The notes under the pieces were generated by a model that was given only the letters and a program-made list of their open reading frames with translations, was not told the DNA's origin and did no database searches. The position numbers and the translations under genes were made by a program. A stretch of DNA of 64,000 bases from Parvicella sp964387945 (GTDB lineage Bacteria > Bacteroidota > Bacteroidia > Flavobacteriales_D > Parvicellaceae). Where the stretch lies: positions 186,001-250,000 of the forward strand of contig CAYLYX010000003.1 of assembly GCA_964387945.1 (NCBI GenBank), written 5' to 3'. Positions 49,814 to 57,755 of the stretch are shown here, piece by piece; within the stretch, counting starts at the first letter, position 1; every line of letters begins with the position of its first letter.

Positions 49814-49855
49814 AGTTACAATAATTTTTAGGATATTAGCCTAACCAATGTAACT
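49814..49855 (+). promoter_or_regulatory. Nested hairpin in the SiaC-like gene leader
   Basis: AGTTACA (49814-49820) pairs with TGTAACT (49849-49855) around an inner TTAGG (49828-49832)/CCTAA (49840-49844) stem. It ends eight bases before the ATG at 49864. The rest of the 188-base gap to the left is AT-rich without clear features. Confidence 0.4.
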
Positions 49856-49863
49856 AAGACCTA

Positions 49864-50262
49864 ATGGAATCACTTTATATTGAAGCAACTGAAACCACTC
49901 CAGAGATCAACTTTAACCTTGATACCGGAGTTTTCAGTATAGAAGGGAAGGCGATCAACAACGATGCAGAGGAGTTCTTTAAGCCAGTTTTGGCTTGGTT
50001 GGACGATTATGTTTCTGCTCCAAACGATGTGACGAACGTGGTGGTTAAGTTAGACTACTTCAACATTTCTTCCAGTAAACGTATCTTATTTGTCTTTTAT
50101 AAATTGAATGAATTGATTGATGCTGGCTATACGGTAGACGTAAAGTGGTATTATCATGAAGATGAAGATGATATGTATGAAGTAGGTCAAGACTTTGCAT
50201 TCATGGTAAAAGTGCCTTTTGAATTCTGTGAGTATTCTCTTTACGAAAAGGTATTAGCGTAA
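49864..50262 (+). CDS. SiaC/DUF1987-family regulatory protein, 132 aa
   Basis: Cytoplasmic protein of the DUF1987 family (SiaC of Pseudomonas), the phosphorylated partner in a SpoIIE-type switch: dephosphorylated by the SiaA phosphatase and phosphorylated by the SiaB kinase. The alternating beta-alpha fold is visible: ATETTPEINFNLDTGVFSIE (about 8-27), AINNDAEEFFKPVLAWLDDY (about 31-50), VVVKLDYFNISSSKRILFVF (about 61-80), with the SSSKR turn probably holding the phosphorylated serine/threonine, then YTVDVKWYYHEDEDDMYEVG and DFAFMVKVPFEF. The SpoIIE phosphatase at 45634 may be its partner. No SiaB-like kinase is in the window. Confidence 0.9.
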   Translation: MESLYIEATETTPEINFNLDTGVFSIEGKAINNDAEEFFKPVLAWLDDYVSAPNDVTNVVVKLDYFNISSSKRILFVFYKLNELIDAGYTVDVKWYYHEDEDDMYEVGQDFAFMVKVPFEFCEYSLYEKVLA

Positions 50263-50276
50263 TTTCTTATTTTTAT

Positions 50277-50308
50277 GTTGGTAACTTTCTACCAACGTTT
50301 TACCTTTG
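50277..50308 (+). promoter_or_regulatory. Promoter with inverted repeat for the small 82-aa gene
   Basis: TTG (50278-50280), a 20-base spacer, TACCTTTG (50301-50308). The spacer contains an inverted repeat, GTTGGTA (50277-50283) and TACCAAC (50290-50296). It may be an operator or a weak terminator of the preceding gene. Confidence 0.55.
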
Positions 50309-50317
50309 CGGTCTGTT

Positions 50318-50566
50318 TTGAGAACCGTAACTAAAATACCTCATCCCAAATTAGACATCAGTATTTTTCTCCGTGAGAATAAATACATTGTGAAAATCGT
50401 ATTGGATCAGTTTGAGCAAGTTTATCGCTTGAGCGCAAATGATGTGACTGGGATGGAGGACATGGAAAGACTGGTCTCAGAAGAATTCTTAAAGAAAGTA
50501 TGGATGCGTTTTGTAGAAATGAGCAAAGATTTTAGCGAAGCGTTTAAAGCTGTAAATACCCAATAA
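50318..50566 (+). CDS. Small conserved-looking protein of unknown function, 82 aa
   Basis: I do not recognise a family. The probable start is TTG at 50318 (LRTVTKIPHPKLDISIFLRE); an in-frame TTG at 50306 lies inside the -7 element, and the first ATG is too deep, after about 40 residues. The protein has two beta-strands (KLDISIFLRENKYIVKIVLD), a short turn and then helices (DVTGMEDMERLVSEEFLKKV, WMRFVEMSKDFSEAFKA). It ends two bases before the OmpH/Skp gene ATG, so these are in an operon. Translation from TTG is supported by codon periodicity of the frame rather than by homology. Confidence 0.65.
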   Translation: MRTVTKIPHPKLDISIFLRENKYIVKIVLDQFEQVYRLSANDVTGMEDMERLVSEEFLKKVWMRFVEMSKDFSEAFKAVNTQ

Positions 50567-50568
50567 TT

Positions 50569-51204
50569 ATGGATGTAAAAAAATTGACCATTGTTAATGT
50601 CGTGCTAGCCGTTGCTGTGGTAGCATTATTTGTACTTCATTTTACCGCAGGTGGTACCTCAAGTCCTTCAGAAAGTGAGGCAGGAGAGCAAACAGAAGAC
50701 TCTTCCAACGTTGAAATGACTGATGCAGAAGGAAAGACGCTTAAAGTAGCCTGGGCCAATAGTGATACGGTAACGAAGTATTACGAATTAGCAAAGAAGT
50801 ACGAAGCGACAATGATGGAGCAGCAAGCCAATGCACAGGCTGAGTTAGAAGGTATGTATTCTAAGTATGAGAAGAAAAAGCAAGCTTTGGAAAAGGAAGC
50901 TCCGATTTTAGGTCAAGTTGAATTGAATCAAAAAGTGGGTGAGTTGCAGCAGTTGGAACAACAAATTCTTCAGGCGGAACAAGTACTTCAAAATGATTTG
51001 ATGACGAAAGAGTATAATGCCAACGCTTCTTACCTTACCATGACGCGTGACTTCATGCAAGACATCGGAAAGGAGTTGGGATACGATTACATCTTTAGTT
51101 ACCGTTTAGGGGGGCAGTTGATTTACGTTCCAGAAGGTGATGATATCACTTATGAGATTATCGATAAACTGAACGAGGCATACGCAAATCACGGAGGAGA
51201 TTAA
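50569..51204 (+). CDS. OmpH/Skp-family periplasmic chaperone-like protein, 211 aa
   Basis: Predicted periplasmic Skp-like protein for outer-membrane protein folding. A signal anchor (about 5-25), a Ser/Glu-rich linker, then the Skp fold: VAWANSDTVTKYYELAKKYE (about 60-79), a long coiled coil (AQAELEGMYSKYEKKKQALE and QVELNQKVGELQQLEQQILQ, the tentacle helices) and a C-terminal strand with LGYDYIFSYRLGGQLIYVPE (about 168) and DITYEIIDKLNEAY. The conserved pattern matches OmpH of Bacteroidota. The stop codon overlaps the next ATG by one base, so it is coupled to the DUF4924 gene. Confidence 0.92.
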   Translation: MDVKKLTIVNVVLAVAVVALFVLHFTAGGTSSPSESEAGEQTEDSSNVEMTDAEGKTLKVAWANSDTVTKYYELAKKYEATMMEQQANAQAELEGMYSKYEKKKQALEKEAPILGQVELNQKVGELQQLEQQILQAEQVLQNDLMTKEYNANASYLTMTRDFMQDIGKELGYDYIFSYRLGGQLIYVPEGDDITYEIIDKLNEAYANHGGD

Positions 51205-51749
51205 TGTACGTTTCCAGACAGAAAAAAGAAGAAAATATAGCCGAATACGTTCTCTACATGTGGCAAATAGAGGATGTGGTTCGTGCATGCAAGCTAGACC
51301 TTGCCAAAATCGATAAAGCGATCATCGCTAATCAGCCTATCGAGGAGGCTCAAAAAGAAGAGTTGAGAGGTTGGTATAAGGATTTGTGCAACAAGATGAA
51401 GTTGCAGAAAATTGAGCAATCTGGTCATTTGAGAGAGGTAAATGAGGTAGTAGACGAGTTGAGCATGTTGCACAATACATTGCTTACGTACTATAAAGAC
51501 GAAAAGTATATCGAATTCTACAGTTTTGCGGAGCAGTTTATCAATGAATTTAAGCAGGTTTCTAATAATCCCAAAGCTTCAAACATAGAAGTGTTGTTCA
51601 ACGCGCTGTATGCTAAGTTGATTTTAAAGCTACAAGGAAAAGACATCTCGTCATCCACGGAAGAAGCCTTTCAGGCGTTTAGAAATGTTTTGGCATATCT
51701 TGCTGCCAAATACAAGCAGATGAAGAACGGTGAATTAACGGGCGAATAA
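51204..51749 (+). CDS. DUF4924-family protein, 181 aa
   Basis: Cytoplasmic, all-helical protein of a Bacteroidota-specific family with unknown function. Features: SRQKKEENIAEYVLYMWQIE (about 4-23, the family's opening helix), RACKLDLAKIDKAII, an EVVDELSMLHNTLLTYYKDE core (about 80-99) and FNALYAKLILKLQGKDISSS (about 133). The length is normal. It starts one base overlapping the Skp-like stop, an arrangement that recurs in the phylum. The 160 bases downstream carry the acpP promoter. Confidence 0.92.
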   Translation: MYVSRQKKEENIAEYVLYMWQIEDVVRACKLDLAKIDKAIIANQPIEEAQKEELRGWYKDLCNKMKLQKIEQSGHLREVNEVVDELSMLHNTLLTYYKDEKYIEFYSFAEQFINEFKQVSNNPKASNIEVLFNALYAKLILKLQGKDISSSTEEAFQAFRNVLAYLAAKYKQMKNGELTGE

Positions 51750-51849
51750 ACACAGTTTATTGTTGGTTTTTTCTGGTGATTCTACCTGATCTACCCTTTT
51801 GATTATTAACGAATTGAATCCAATTGAGGATAACTTTCGGTAAAAGTAC

Positions 51850-51880
51850 TTTGCAGGATAAGTGAAATATATTTTATTTG
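51850..51880 (+). promoter_or_regulatory. acpP: Promoter for the acpP-fabF-rnc operon
   Basis: TTTG (51850-51853), a 19-base spacer, TTTATTTG (51873-51880, one mismatch to TAnnTTTG). The ATG at 51911 is 30 bases on. The spacing is the Bacteroidota norm. Confidence 0.6.
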
Positions 51881-51910
51881 CACCTGAATTAATCATTAAA
51901 ACGAGAAAAA

Positions 51911-52144
51911 ATGTCAGATGTTAAATCAAGAGTAGTCGCAATTATCGTTGATAAATTGGGCGTTGATGAAGGAGAAGTTACTCCAGAAGCAAGTTTCACT
52001 AACGACTTGGGTGCAGATTCTTTGGATACCGTAGAATTGATCATGGAATTTGAAAAAGAATTCAACATTGCTATCCCAGATGAGCAAGCAGAAAACATCC
52101 AAACGGTTGGAGAAGCGATTAGCTACATCGAGGAAAATATGTAA
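51911..52144 (+). CDS. acpP: Acyl carrier protein
   Basis: Small acidic carrier (77 aa) that holds growing fatty acids on a 4'-phosphopantetheine arm attached to the serine of GADSLDTVELIMEFE (about residues 35-49). Helices follow the normal plan, with AIPDEQAENIQTVGEAISY at the end. It is the first gene of the acpP-fabF-rnc cluster; fabF starts 28 bases later. It is likely highly expressed, with its own promoter and a 30-base leader that includes AAACGAGAAAAA before the ATG. Confidence 0.98.
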   Translation: MSDVKSRVVAIIVDKLGVDEGEVTPEASFTNDLGADSLDTVELIMEFEKEFNIAIPDEQAENIQTVGEAISYIEENM

Positions 52145-52172
52145 AAACATTTAAGCGATTAACTGAGAGGAT

Positions 52173-53420
52173 ATGAAAAGAGTAGTAGTTACAGGAATGG
52201 GAGCATTGACTCCAATAGGTAACAACCTAAATGACTATTGGAACAATCTGGTAGAAGGTGTTAGCGGAGCTGCCCCGATTACTAAATTTGATGCTGATCT
52301 TTTCAAAACTCAGTTCGCTTGTGAAGTGAAAAACTTCAATGCAGAAGAGCTTATTGAGCGAAAAGAGGCGAGGAAACTCGACCTCTTTTCGCAATATGCT
52401 ATGTTCACTGCAACCGAGGCGATGGAGGATTCAGGGATTGACCTTGAAAAAGTAAACCTTGATCGTTGTGGTGTTATCTGGGGATCCGGAATTGGTGGTT
52501 TAGAAACATTCCAAGAAGAGTGTTTCAACTTTGCCAATGGAAACGGAACACCTCGTTTTAATCCTTTCTTTATTCCTAAGATGATTGTGGATATTGCCGC
52601 TGGGCATATCTCCATGAAATACGGTTTGCGTGGACCCAACTATGTTACTGTCTCTGCATGTGCCTCATCTACCAATGCAATGATCGATGCTTTGATGTTG
52701 ATCCAGTTAGGTAAGTCAGATGTAATCGTAACAGGTGGTTCAGAAGCTGCTGTTAACATCGCTGGAATTGGAGGTTTCAACGCGCTAAAGGCGTTGTCTA
52801 CCAGAAATGATTCTCCTGCTTCAGCCTCTCGTCCGTTTGATGCGACTAGAGATGGATTTGTGTTGGGAGAAGGTTCTGGATGTTTAATCCTAGAAGAGTT
52901 AGAGCATGCTAAAGCAAGAGGGGCTAAAATCTACGCAGAAGTTGTAGGTGGAGGACTTTCGGCAGACGCTCACCACATGACGGCTCCTCATCCAGAAGGG
53001 TTGGGTGCAAAAAATGTGATGCGATTGGCTATTGAAGATGCAGGGATGAAACCAGAAGATATTGATTACGTTAATGTTCATGGTACTTCTACACCTTTAG
53101 GTGATATTGCTGAAACAAAAGCGATCAAAGAAGTGTTTGGAGCCCATGCTTACAACTTGAACATTAGTTCTACCAAGTCAATGACCGGACACTTGTTAGG
53201 TGCCGCTGGAGCAATTGAAGCGATTGCCTGTGTCAAAGCTGTTCAGGAAGATGTTGTTCCACCTACCATCAACTTTGAAGTAGAAGATGAAAATATCGAT
53301 TATAAACTGAACTTTACTTTCCACAAAGCACAAAAGAGAGAGGTAAGAGCTGCTTTGAGTAATACATTTGGTTTCGGAGGTCACAATACATCTGTAATCG
53401 TTAAAAAGTACAATGGGTAG
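52173..53420 (+). CDS. fabF: 3-oxoacyl-[acyl-carrier-protein] synthase II
   Basis: Condensing enzyme extending acyl-ACP by two carbons with malonyl-ACP. At 415 aa the thiolase fold has the active-site cysteine in NYVTVSACASSTNAMIDAL (about 156-174), the histidines in VNVHGTSTPLGDIAETKA (about 300) and STKSMTGHLLGAAGAIEAI (about 337), and the C-terminal NTFGFGGHNTSVIVKKY. The N-terminus VVVTGMGALTPIGNN is typical. It lies between acpP and rnc, overlapping rnc by eight bases, an operon order common to many bacteria. Confidence 0.98.
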   Translation: MKRVVVTGMGALTPIGNNLNDYWNNLVEGVSGAAPITKFDADLFKTQFACEVKNFNAEELIERKEARKLDLFSQYAMFTATEAMEDSGIDLEKVNLDRCGVIWGSGIGGLETFQEECFNFANGNGTPRFNPFFIPKMIVDIAAGHISMKYGLRGPNYVTVSACASSTNAMIDALMLIQLGKSDVIVTGGSEAAVNIAGIGGFNALKALSTRNDSPASASRPFDATRDGFVLGEGSGCLILEELEHAKARGAKIYAEVVGGGLSADAHHMTAPHPEGLGAKNVMRLAIEDAGMKPEDIDYVNVHGTSTPLGDIAETKAIKEVFGAHAYNLNISSTKSMTGHLLGAAGAIEAIACVKAVQEDVVPPTINFEVEDENIDYKLNFTFHKAQKREVRAALSNTFGFGGHNTSVIVKKYNG

Positions 53421-54126
53421 TATCTTCTTTTGGAGCCTTAAGAAGTCTGATCGCGAGAAACAAATCAACTACCTAATTCAATCAAATTTCGGACTTAAAC
53501 CTAAAAAGTTTGCACTGTACGAGCAAGCTTTGACCCATAAGTCATATTTAAAAAAGAACTCTGATCAAGTGCATAACGAACGATTAGAGTTTTTAGGAGA
53601 TACCGTGATCAGTACTGTTGTGGCGGAAGTATTGTTCTACCGCTATCCAACCAAGTCAGAAGGAGAACTGACACAAATGCGCGCACGGATTGTGAGTCGT
53701 GATAATCTGAATGTAATTGGAGATAAGATCGGCTTAGAACCCTTTATCAACTATCAAAAGACAAGAAATAAGTTCAAATCGTTGATGGGAAATACGGTGG
53801 AGTCTATTGTCGGAGCTTTATTCATTGAGTTTGGTTACGATAAAACGGCAGATGCGCTAAAGAAGAACATCTTCAATGAGCAGTTTAACTTTGAAGAAGT
53901 AGTTACGCAAAACGTGGATTACAAAAGTCAGCTCATTATTCAATGTCAGAGAAATCGGCAAGAAATTAAGTTTGAACTGGCAGAAGAAACTGTCAATGCC
54001 AATGGAAAACCCATTTTTACCATGGCCATTCTTATCGATGGCCAAGAACAGAGTAGGGCAGATGCTCTTTCGAAAAGAAAGGCAGAGCAACAAGCAGCAA
54101 AAATGGTGCTTAAGAAAGGCAATTAA
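53413..54126 (+). CDS. rnc: Ribonuclease III
   Basis: Double-strand RNA endonuclease for rRNA and mRNA processing. At 237 aa it has an N-terminal endonuclease domain (about 25-160) with EQALTHKSYLKKNSDQVHNE, then RLEFLGDTVISTVVAEVLF (about 57, signature with the glutamate and aspartate metal ligands) and LMGNTVESIVGALFIEFGYD (about 117), the second acidic group. A dsRBD follows (about 170-235): DYKSQLIIQCQRNRQEIKFE and SKRKAEQQAAKMVLKK. It overlaps fabF by eight bases, so translation is coupled. Confidence 0.97.
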   Translation: MGSIFFWSLKKSDREKQINYLIQSNFGLKPKKFALYEQALTHKSYLKKNSDQVHNERLEFLGDTVISTVVAEVLFYRYPTKSEGELTQMRARIVSRDNLNVIGDKIGLEPFINYQKTRNKFKSLMGNTVESIVGALFIEFGYDKTADALKKNIFNEQFNFEEVVTQNVDYKSQLIIQCQRNRQEIKFELAEETVNANGKPIFTMAILIDGQEQSRADALSKRKAEQQAAKMVLKKGN

Positions 54127-54181
54127 AACTCGTCTGTTGAATAACTCCTTTTCTATTTCATTTACAACATCTCCTTTAAGG

Positions 54182-54189
54182 TAAATTTG
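54182..54189 (+). promoter_or_regulatory. -7 element (TAAATTTG) for the glycosyltransferase
   Basis: Exact TAnnTTTG match eight bases before the ATG at 54198; a weak TTTA (54161-54164) sits 17 bases upstream. The leader would be only a few bases. Confidence 0.5.
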
Positions 54190-54197
54190 CTCGTTAT

Positions 54198-55313
54198 ATG
54201 TTTGCCGTTAATTTCTCAAATATACTGTTGTGGACCACAGGGTTGTTTTTTTTGATTCAACTACTGTATTTTCTGTTCATTTACTTTCGCATAACGGTAA
54301 AGGGAAAAAGAGAGGCAGATAAGAACGATCTTAAGCCTGTTTCTGTGATTGTGTGTGCTAGAAACGAAGAACAAAATATTCTGAGCTACCTCCCAAAGAT
54401 TCTAGAACAAGATTATCCCAGGTTTCAAGTGGTTTTGATCAACGATAGAAGCTGGGATGAAACTTGGGATGTGATGGAAGCCATGGCGCGCAAGGATGAA
54501 CGCATTAAGTTGGTTAATATTCCGGATAGTGGGAAAGATGATTTTGCAAAGAAATTTGCCTTGACGGTCGGAATTAAGGCTGCTAAATTTGACCAGTTGG
54601 TTTTCATTGATGCAGATTGCTATCCTGTTTCTAATCAGTGGCTCAAAAAGATGGCCGAGAAGTTTTCTTCTCAAAAAAGAATCGTTTTGGGAGCTGGGGC
54701 CTATCTAAGACATAAAGGGCTAACGAATAAATTGATTCGGTTTGATACCTGCACCATTGCTGCCCAGTATTTGTCTTTTGCCAAAGCAGGAATCCCTTAT
54801 ATGGGAGTAGGAAGAAATTTAGCCTACAAGAATGAACTGTACGATAGCGTGAGAGGTTTTAAAAGTCATTATCACATTCCGAGTGGAGATGATGACCTTT
54901 TTGTAAACGAAGTGGCAAATGGGAAAAATACAGCGGTATGTTTCGATGCTGAGGCGATTACAATGAGCGAACCAGAAAAGACCTTCAGGGACTGGAGAAT
55001 CCAGAAAAGAAGACACATGACCACGGGTAAGTACTATAAGTTTAAGCACAAATTTTTGCTCGGACTCTTCCCGATTTCTTATGTGCTCTTTTTGGTCTTA
55101 GCCATCACAACTGCGATTTTGCACAGTTTTTGGTATATTCCTTTGGGGCTAATCGGAATCCGTCTGATCCTGCATTATATCACACATTGGAGAGTTTTCA
55201 AGACCATGCAGTCGAAAGATGTCTTTTGGTTAATTCCCTTCTATGAGTTAATAATGCTAATTTTAAATCCGTATTTAGGTTTAACGGGAAACAAATACAA
55301 CAAACTACACTAA
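54198..55313 (+). CDS. Family 2 glycosyltransferase, 371 aa
   Basis: Membrane-anchored processive-type glycosyltransferase. An N-terminal transmembrane segment (about 8-30) precedes the GT-A domain: PVSVIVCARNEEQNILSYLP (about 47-66), QVVLINDRSWDETWDVMEAM (about 76-95), FIDADCYPVS (the DxD-type motif, about 137), HIPSGDDDLFVNEVA (about 230) and WRIQKRRHMTTG (a QxxRW-like motif, about 270). Three C-terminal transmembrane helices follow (about 290-365). These features suit a glycan polymerase or lipid-linked sugar transferase. Donor and acceptor are unknown. It ends three bases before the sigma-factor gene. Confidence 0.92.
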   Translation: MFAVNFSNILLWTTGLFFLIQLLYFLFIYFRITVKGKREADKNDLKPVSVIVCARNEEQNILSYLPKILEQDYPRFQVVLINDRSWDETWDVMEAMARKDERIKLVNIPDSGKDDFAKKFALTVGIKAAKFDQLVFIDADCYPVSNQWLKKMAEKFSSQKRIVLGAGAYLRHKGLTNKLIRFDTCTIAAQYLSFAKAGIPYMGVGRNLAYKNELYDSVRGFKSHYHIPSGDDDLFVNEVANGKNTAVCFDAEAITMSEPEKTFRDWRIQKRRHMTTGKYYKFKHKFLLGLFPISYVLFLVLAITTAILHSFWYIPLGLIGIRLILHYITHWRVFKTMQSKDVFWLIPFYELIMLILNPYLGLTGNKYNKLH

Positions 55314-55316
55314 GTA

Positions 55317-55940
55317 ATGAGTCAACAAGAAGAATACGATCTGAGTCACTTGTCTGAGAAGGCACAGTATGATTTTGATCTGGTACAGAGAGCCGTTCAC
55401 AAAAGTGATCAGCAAGCCTATACAGAATTGATGGATAGGTATCGAGACTCGATTTACTTTATGTTGTTGAAGATGGTGAATGATGCCGATGATGCCGATG
55501 ATCTGACCATAGAAGCATTTGGGAAAGCATTTAATCGACTACATCAATACACGCCCAACTTTGCGTTTAGTACGTGGTTGTTTAAGATCGCAACGAATAA
55601 TTGCATTGACTTCATTCGAAAAAAGAAGAAGAATGTACTGTCTCTCGACAATCGATACAACAACGATGAAGGTGATTCGTTAATGATCGAACTGAAAAGT
55701 AATACACGTAATCCAGAGCAGGAAGCTATTCGCGAGCAGAAAATCAAGATTATGCGTGAAGTGGTCACACGTTTAAAACCAAGGTACAAGCAATTGGTAG
55801 AGATGAGGTATTTCAAAGAAATGAGCTACGATGAAATTTCTCAGGAGTTGGATTTGCCGTTGGGAACGGTTAAAGCTCAGTTATTCAGAGCGAGAGACTT
55901 TCTGGCTAATATCCTCAAGAATACCAAAGAAAACATTTAA
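55317..55940 (+). CDS. RNA polymerase sigma factor (sigma-70 family, ECF-like), 207 aa
   Basis: Alternative sigma factor. Region 2 (about 30-100): DQQAYTELMDRYRDSIYFML, DDADDLTIEAFGKAFNRLH and FSTWLFKIATNNCIDFIRKK; region 4 (about 140-200): LKPRYKQLVEMRYFKEMSYD, EISQELDLPLGTVKAQLFRA. An acidic linker joins them. It starts three bases after the glycosyltransferase stop and ends five bases before rsmG, so all three may be co-transcribed. No anti-sigma gene is adjacent, as is usual for this conserved Bacteroidota sigma factor. Its regulon is not deducible from the window. Confidence 0.93.
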   Translation: MSQQEEYDLSHLSEKAQYDFDLVQRAVHKSDQQAYTELMDRYRDSIYFMLLKMVNDADDADDLTIEAFGKAFNRLHQYTPNFAFSTWLFKIATNNCIDFIRKKKKNVLSLDNRYNNDEGDSLMIELKSNTRNPEQEAIREQKIKIMREVVTRLKPRYKQLVEMRYFKEMSYDEISQELDLPLGTVKAQLFRARDFLANILKNTKENI

Positions 55941-55945
55941 GCACC

Positions 55946-56584
55946 ATGCGTGTCAAGGTAGATTATTCAACCTATTTTCCAGATGCATCCGAAAAGCAGA
56001 TCGAGCAGCTTGAGGCGCTCTATGATTTGTACGATCATTGGAATGCTCAAATTAATGTGATCAGTAGGAAGGACATGGACAACTTTGATGAACGACACGT
56101 GTTGCATTCTTTGGCGATTGCCAAGGTGATGAAGTTCGCCCCAGATTCCAAAGTTCTAGACATCGGAACAGGTGGAGGTTTTCCGGGGATTCCTTTGGCT
56201 ATTTTATTCCCAGAAACTGATTTTCATCTTGTAGACTCCATTGGCAAAAAGATCAAAGTGGTTAACGAGGTTGCAGCGGCTTTAGAACTGAAAAACGTGA
56301 GAACCACGCACGAAAGAGCTGAAAATATCAAAGAACAGTATGATTTTGTCGTGAGTAGAGCAGTGACAAGAATGAATAAGTTTATGCCTTGGGTAAGAGG
56401 AAAGTTCTTGTCTAGAAAGTTGAATTCTCTGCATAATGGCATCCTCTACCTAAAAGGCGGAGATATTCACGAAGAACTCAATGAAGTTAATTCCAAGCAC
56501 CTGCCTAGTATTCATAACATCTCCGATTTTTATCCGCAAGAATTTTTTGAGACCAAGAGAGCAGTTTACTTTAGGATGAAGTAG
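55946..56584 (+). CDS. rsmG: 16S rRNA (guanine527-N7)-methyltransferase
   Basis: Methylates N7 of G527 in 16S rRNA using SAM. At 212 aa the family motifs are clear: an N-terminal helix YFPDASEKQIEQLEALYDLY, INVISRKDMDNFDERHVLHS (about 32-51), the SAM site KVLDIGTGGGFPGIPLAILF (about 70-89), VDSIGKKIKVVNEVAAALEL (about 96) and YDFVVSRAVTRMNKFMPWV (about 132). The ATG follows the sigma-factor stop by five bases. It is followed by the AT-rich repeat-like segment. Confidence 0.97.
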   Translation: MRVKVDYSTYFPDASEKQIEQLEALYDLYDHWNAQINVISRKDMDNFDERHVLHSLAIAKVMKFAPDSKVLDIGTGGGFPGIPLAILFPETDFHLVDSIGKKIKVVNEVAAALELKNVRTTHERAENIKEQYDFVVSRAVTRMNKFMPWVRGKFLSRKLNSLHNGILYLKGGDIHEELNEVNSKHLPSIHNISDFYPQEFFETKRAVYFRMK

Positions 56585-56589
56585 AATTC

Positions 56590-56662
56590 AATGTGCAAAT
56601 GTATCAATGATGCTAATGGAGCAATTAGGGAATCGATCCATTGGTACATTGTTACATTGAGA
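56590..56662. repeat. AT-rich intergenic repeat-like segment, copy 2
   Basis: Contains GTATCAATGATGCTAATGGA and CCATTGGTACATTGTTACAT; the same vocabulary is at 58908-59022 and 35505-35552. It lies between rsmG and rlmN, partly overlapping the rlmN 3' end. Confidence 0.5.
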
Positions 56663-57710
56663 TACCATTCTTATTCGCCAACTGCCCACAAGCTGCATCG
56701 ATGTCTTTTCCTCTGCTTCTTCTAATGTTTACGATCACGTTGTGCCGTTCGAGGTGATTAGCAAAAGCATCTACCTTTTCGGGATCTGCTTGAAAATATA
56801 CTCCACCATCAATGGTATTGTATTCAATGATATTTACTTTGCAAGGCACATGCTGACAAAACTCAACCAACTCTCTAGCGTCTTCTAGTTCATCGTTGAA
56901 GTCTTTGAAGATAATGTACTCGTACGTAACCCTGGTTCCTGTTTTTTCGTAAAAGTATTTGAGAGCATCAGCAAGCGCTTCTAACGTGTTTGAATCGTTG
57001 ATCGGCATGATTTTACTTCTCTTCTCATCGTTAGCTGCATGTAAACTCAATGCAAGGTTAAAGCGAACTTCGTCATCACCCAGTTGTTTGATGAGTTTGG
57101 CAATTCCTGCTGTAGAGACCGTAATCCTTCTCGGAGACATACCTAAACCGTCTTCAGAAGTGATGTGGTGAATAGATTGCAGTACGTTTTTATAATTGAG
57201 CAAGGGCTCTCCCATACCCATGTAGACAATATTGGATAAGGGAATACCATAGTTTTCTTTGGCTTGTTCGTTAATGAGAACCACTTGATCGTAAATCTCA
57301 TCAGCATTGAGATTTCTTACACGCTTCAGTTTCCCTGTAGCGCAAAAGTCACAATTTAGACTGCATCCCACTTGCGTGGAAACACATGCCGTCATCCGCT
57401 TGGAAGTAGGGATAAGAACACCTTCCACAACAGCACCATCTGCCAGTTTGAAGGCATCTTTAATGGTGCGATCGTTACTTTTTTGCGCTTCAGCAACGGT
57501 AAGAAAGCGAATTTCAAAAGTTGCATCTAGCTTTTCTCGTAAGTCTTTAGAAAGATTGGTCATGCTTTCAAAAGAGGTAGCACCCTTTTTCCAAAGCCAT
57601 TCATATACCTGTTTAGCACGAAATGGTTTGTCACCAATCTCCACGAAATAGTCCTTCAGCTCTTGAAGGTCTAATTGACGGATGTCTATTTTATCTGAGG
57701 TTGTTGTCAT
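56652..57710 (-). CDS. rlmN: Dual-specificity rRNA/tRNA adenine-C2 methyltransferase
   Basis: Radical-SAM enzyme adding a methyl group to C2 of A2503 in 23S rRNA and A37 in some tRNAs. Features: an N-terminal helical part (KIDIRQLDLQELKDYFVEIG), the iron-sulphur motif VSTQVGCSLNCDFCATG (CxxxCxxC, about 113-129), YMGMGEPLLNYKNVL (about 160), RRITVSTAGIAKLIKQL, and the catalytic second cysteine near the C-terminus (DIDAACGQLA, about 340). The start is the ATG at 57708-57710; an open frame reaches a TTG at 57758 inside the -7 element. A T-tract of eight and a dyad precede the ATG. It is downstream of queA. Confidence 0.96.
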   Translation of the reverse strand: MTTTSDKIDIRQLDLQELKDYFVEIGDKPFRAKQVYEWLWKKGATSFESMTNLSKDLREKLDATFEIRFLTVAEAQKSNDRTIKDAFKLADGAVVEGVLIPTSKRMTACVSTQVGCSLNCDFCATGKLKRVRNLNADEIYDQVVLINEQAKENYGIPLSNIVYMGMGEPLLNYKNVLQSIHHITSEDGLGMSPRRITVSTAGIAKLIKQLGDDEVRFNLALSLHAANDEKRSKIMPINDSNTLEALADALKYFYEKTGTRVTYEYIIFKDFNDELEDARELVEFCQHVPCKVNIIEYNTIDGGVYFQADPEKVDAFANHLERHNVIVNIRRSRGKDIDAACGQLANKNGISM

Positions 57711-57755
57711 AAAAAAAATGTCCAGACTCCAAACGCTTAGGTCTAGATGTCCGGA

